Positions 15,190-16,215 of a stretch of 16,215 bases of DNA are shown here, piece by piece. The first letter of the stretch is position 1. The number at the start of each line of letters is the position of its first letter. Position numbers and translations under genes: made by a program. This DNA is from SG8-40 sp050050435 (lineage in GTDB: Bacteria; Pseudomonadota; Gammaproteobacteria; Burkholderiales; Eutrophovitaceae). The stretch is from the NCBI GenBank assembly GCA_050050435.1, contig JASFUE010000039.1, positions 1-16,215 of the forward strand, written 5' to 3'. Under the pieces are notes generated by a model. It ran no database searches, had not been told where the DNA came from, and saw only the letters and a program-made list of their open reading frames with translations.

Positions 15190-15555
15190 TCAAGATTTCT
15201 CGAAAAACGGGATGAGCCGACCATCGAATTCCACGAACCTCGCCCGTACCCGGTCCCCGATCGACAGCGATCGCTCGCCATGCGCCATCAGTCGGAACCC
15301 CTCATCCGCATCGACCAGTGTCACCAGATACGGTACATGTTCACGAAGTTGTTCCGACGGCGCCCGATACACCAGACTCATTGCACACACGGTCCCGCAC
15401 CCCGACGCTGTCTTGCTCTGCGGAGCATCCGCACCACAATGCGGGCAGAACCCGCGTCTGAAATACCACAGGTGGCCGCAAGCGCCACAATGCTGATAAA
15501 CAATACGCTCCTCGCCATCGATCCATCCTCCTGTCTTGTCTGTCGCCATTGGCAT
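15190..15555 (-). CDS. Zn-ribbon/OB-fold DUF35 protein, thiolase partner
   Basis: A 121-residue protein. A rubredoxin-like zinc ribbon holds four cysteines at 23, 26, 37 and 40 (HCGACGHLW...GFCPHCGA). An OB-fold follows at about 50-121 (TVCAMSLVYRAP, HVPYLVTLVDADEGFRLMAHG, SIGDRVRARFVEFDGRLIPFFEK). DUF35 proteins of this form bind thiolase-family enzymes, for example in steroid side-chain aldolases and in archaeal HMG-CoA synthesis, where they bring CoA or acyl substrates to the active site. Here the gene starts 6 bases after the stop of such an enzyme, which strongly suggests a complex. ATG 15555 and ATG 15549 are both possible starts; neither has a clear ribosome site, which fits translational coupling to the gene before it. 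Confidence 0.88.
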   Translation of the reverse strand: MPMATDKTGGWIDGEERIVYQHCGACGHLWYFRRGFCPHCGADAPQSKTASGCGTVCAMSLVYRAPSEQLREHVPYLVTLVDADEGFRLMAHGERSLSIGDRVRARFVEFDGRLIPFFEKS

Positions 15556-15561
15556 GTTGGC

Positions 15562-16215
15562 TCACACTTTTTCAAGCACCATCGAAACGTGGGAGGAGAG
15601 CACGCCGCCATCACCATGCAAAAGGGCAAGCCGGGGCGAGCCGGCCTGGCGGTCCGCGGCCCGCCCGCTCAGTTGCAGATGTGCTTCCGCGAGGTGCGCC
15701 ATTGCACCACCTACGCCGCAATGCCCGTAGGAGAGCAGACCACCGTGGGTATTGAGGGGCAGTTCACCATCGCGCCCGAAATACCCCTCGGAAGCAAGCC
15801 GTCCCGCTTGCCCGCGTGGCGCCAGGCCAATTTCTTCTAGCAAAATCGCCAGCGTGATCGTAAAGCTGTCATAGATCGCCGCATAGTCGATATCGGACAG
15901 TCGCACACCGGCGCCTTTCATTGCGTCGCGGCTCGACAACATCGCACCAAACTCGGTCAGGCTGGGCGCGGCAGAAATATGCTGGTGCGTGTGCGCCTGC
16001 GAAGCCCCGCGCACGCGCACCTTGTGTTCGCCCACGGAATCGCGTGACACCACAAAGGCGGCTCCTCCATCAGACACCGGGCAGCAATCGAGCAGCTTCA
16101 GGGGTGATGCAATCGGCCTCGATTTGAGCACCGCCTCAATGTCGATCGGTGATCTGAACTGGGCACCGGGGTGCCGCTGCGCGTGCGCACGCATCAGCAC
16201 CGCCAGTTCGGCAAG
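15562..16215 (-). CDS. Thiolase-family (SCP-x/lipid-transfer type) protein, C-terminal part
   Basis: The frame is open from the right edge (16215) to TGA 15562, so 217 residues of the C-terminal part are visible. KLLDCCPVSDGGAAFVV, IDYAAIYDSFTITLAILLEEIG, LPLNTHGGLLSYGHCGVGGAMAHLAEA and LLHGDGGVLSSH are hallmarks of SCP-x/Ltp-type thiolases. The active-site His of the GH(P)xG motif is present, but Pro is replaced by Cys. The second catalytic Cys of classical thiolases (CxGxG near the end) is replaced by LHGDGG, as in the lipid-transfer-type branch. Thiolytic cleavage or a retro-aldol/lyase reaction is therefore possible. The N-terminal half, with the nucleophilic Cys or its substitute, is outside the window. 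Confidence 0.85.
   Translation of the reverse strand, partial: LAELAVLMRAHAQRHPGAQFRSPIDIEAVLKSRPIASPLKLLDCCPVSDGGAAFVVSRDSVGEHKVRVRGASQAHTHQHISAAPSLTEFGAMLSSRDAMKGAGVRLSDIDYAAIYDSFTITLAILLEEIGLAPRGQAGRLASEGYFGRDGELPLNTHGGLLSYGHCGVGGAMAHLAEAHLQLSGRAADRQAGSPRLALLHGDGGVLSSHVSMVLEKV

Noticed and set aside
1..16215. CRISPR arrays, tRNA/rRNA genes, insertion sequences, phage or defence genes
   Set aside because: No regularly spaced repeats, no tRNA-like cloverleaf or rRNA stretch recognised, and no transposase, integrase or nuclease motifs in the real genes.

Overview
The window reads as chromosomal DNA of a moderately GC-rich member of the Pseudomonadota, most likely a gammaproteobacterium. This rests on a PepN-type aminopeptidase N end, a glutaredoxin-type ArsC, DUF1015, GGDEF-EAL architecture and a stand-alone SWIB protein with a lysine/alanine tail. 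No tRNA, rRNA, CRISPR array, insertion sequence or phage gene was seen. The taxonomic call is by eye and no composition statistic was computed.

Layout. Only the left edge is on the + strand: the 3' end of pepN (2-616), then arsC (764-1117). Everything else is on the - strand. arsC converges on a small secreted protein gene (1226-1519), and a strong intrinsic terminator for the latter lies between them. Next come a Crp/Fnr-family regulator without FNR cysteines (1692-2336), a bacteriohemerythrin with all seven iron ligands (2426-2836) and a tightly packed three-gene operon read leftwards: korC-like (5833-7641), korA (3998-5851) and korB (2946-4001). The operon encodes a 2-oxoacid oxidoreductase with an attached flavin/NAD(P)H and ferredoxin-like electron-transfer subunit. 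This set matches the 2-oxoglutarate:NADP+ oxidoreductase (KorABC) known from Azoarcus/Thauera. An O2-binding protein and a sensor-regulator next to an O2-sensitive iron-sulfur enzyme suggest a redox-related neighbourhood, but that link is inference.

The middle holds a DUF1015 gene (7853-9094) and a large membrane-anchored PAS-GGDEF-EAL protein (9212-11797) with intact cyclase, inhibitory-site and phosphodiesterase motifs. The latter has a good sigma70-like promoter with a dyad just upstream. A 339-bp gap rich in inverted repeats separates it from a histone H1-like/SWIB fusion (12137-12667), which has its own TTGACA-type promoter and another upstream dyad.

The right edge is a leftward acyl-CoA operon: an SCP-x-like thiolase-family protein (cut by the window edge), a zinc-ribbon/OB-fold DUF35 partner and an NDP-forming acyl-CoA synthetase. 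It is probably the end of a larger degradative cluster to the right. The most interesting items are the KorABC/hemerythrin/Crp neighbourhood, the SWIB protein with a eukaryote-like tail, and the thiolase-DUF35-synthetase set.
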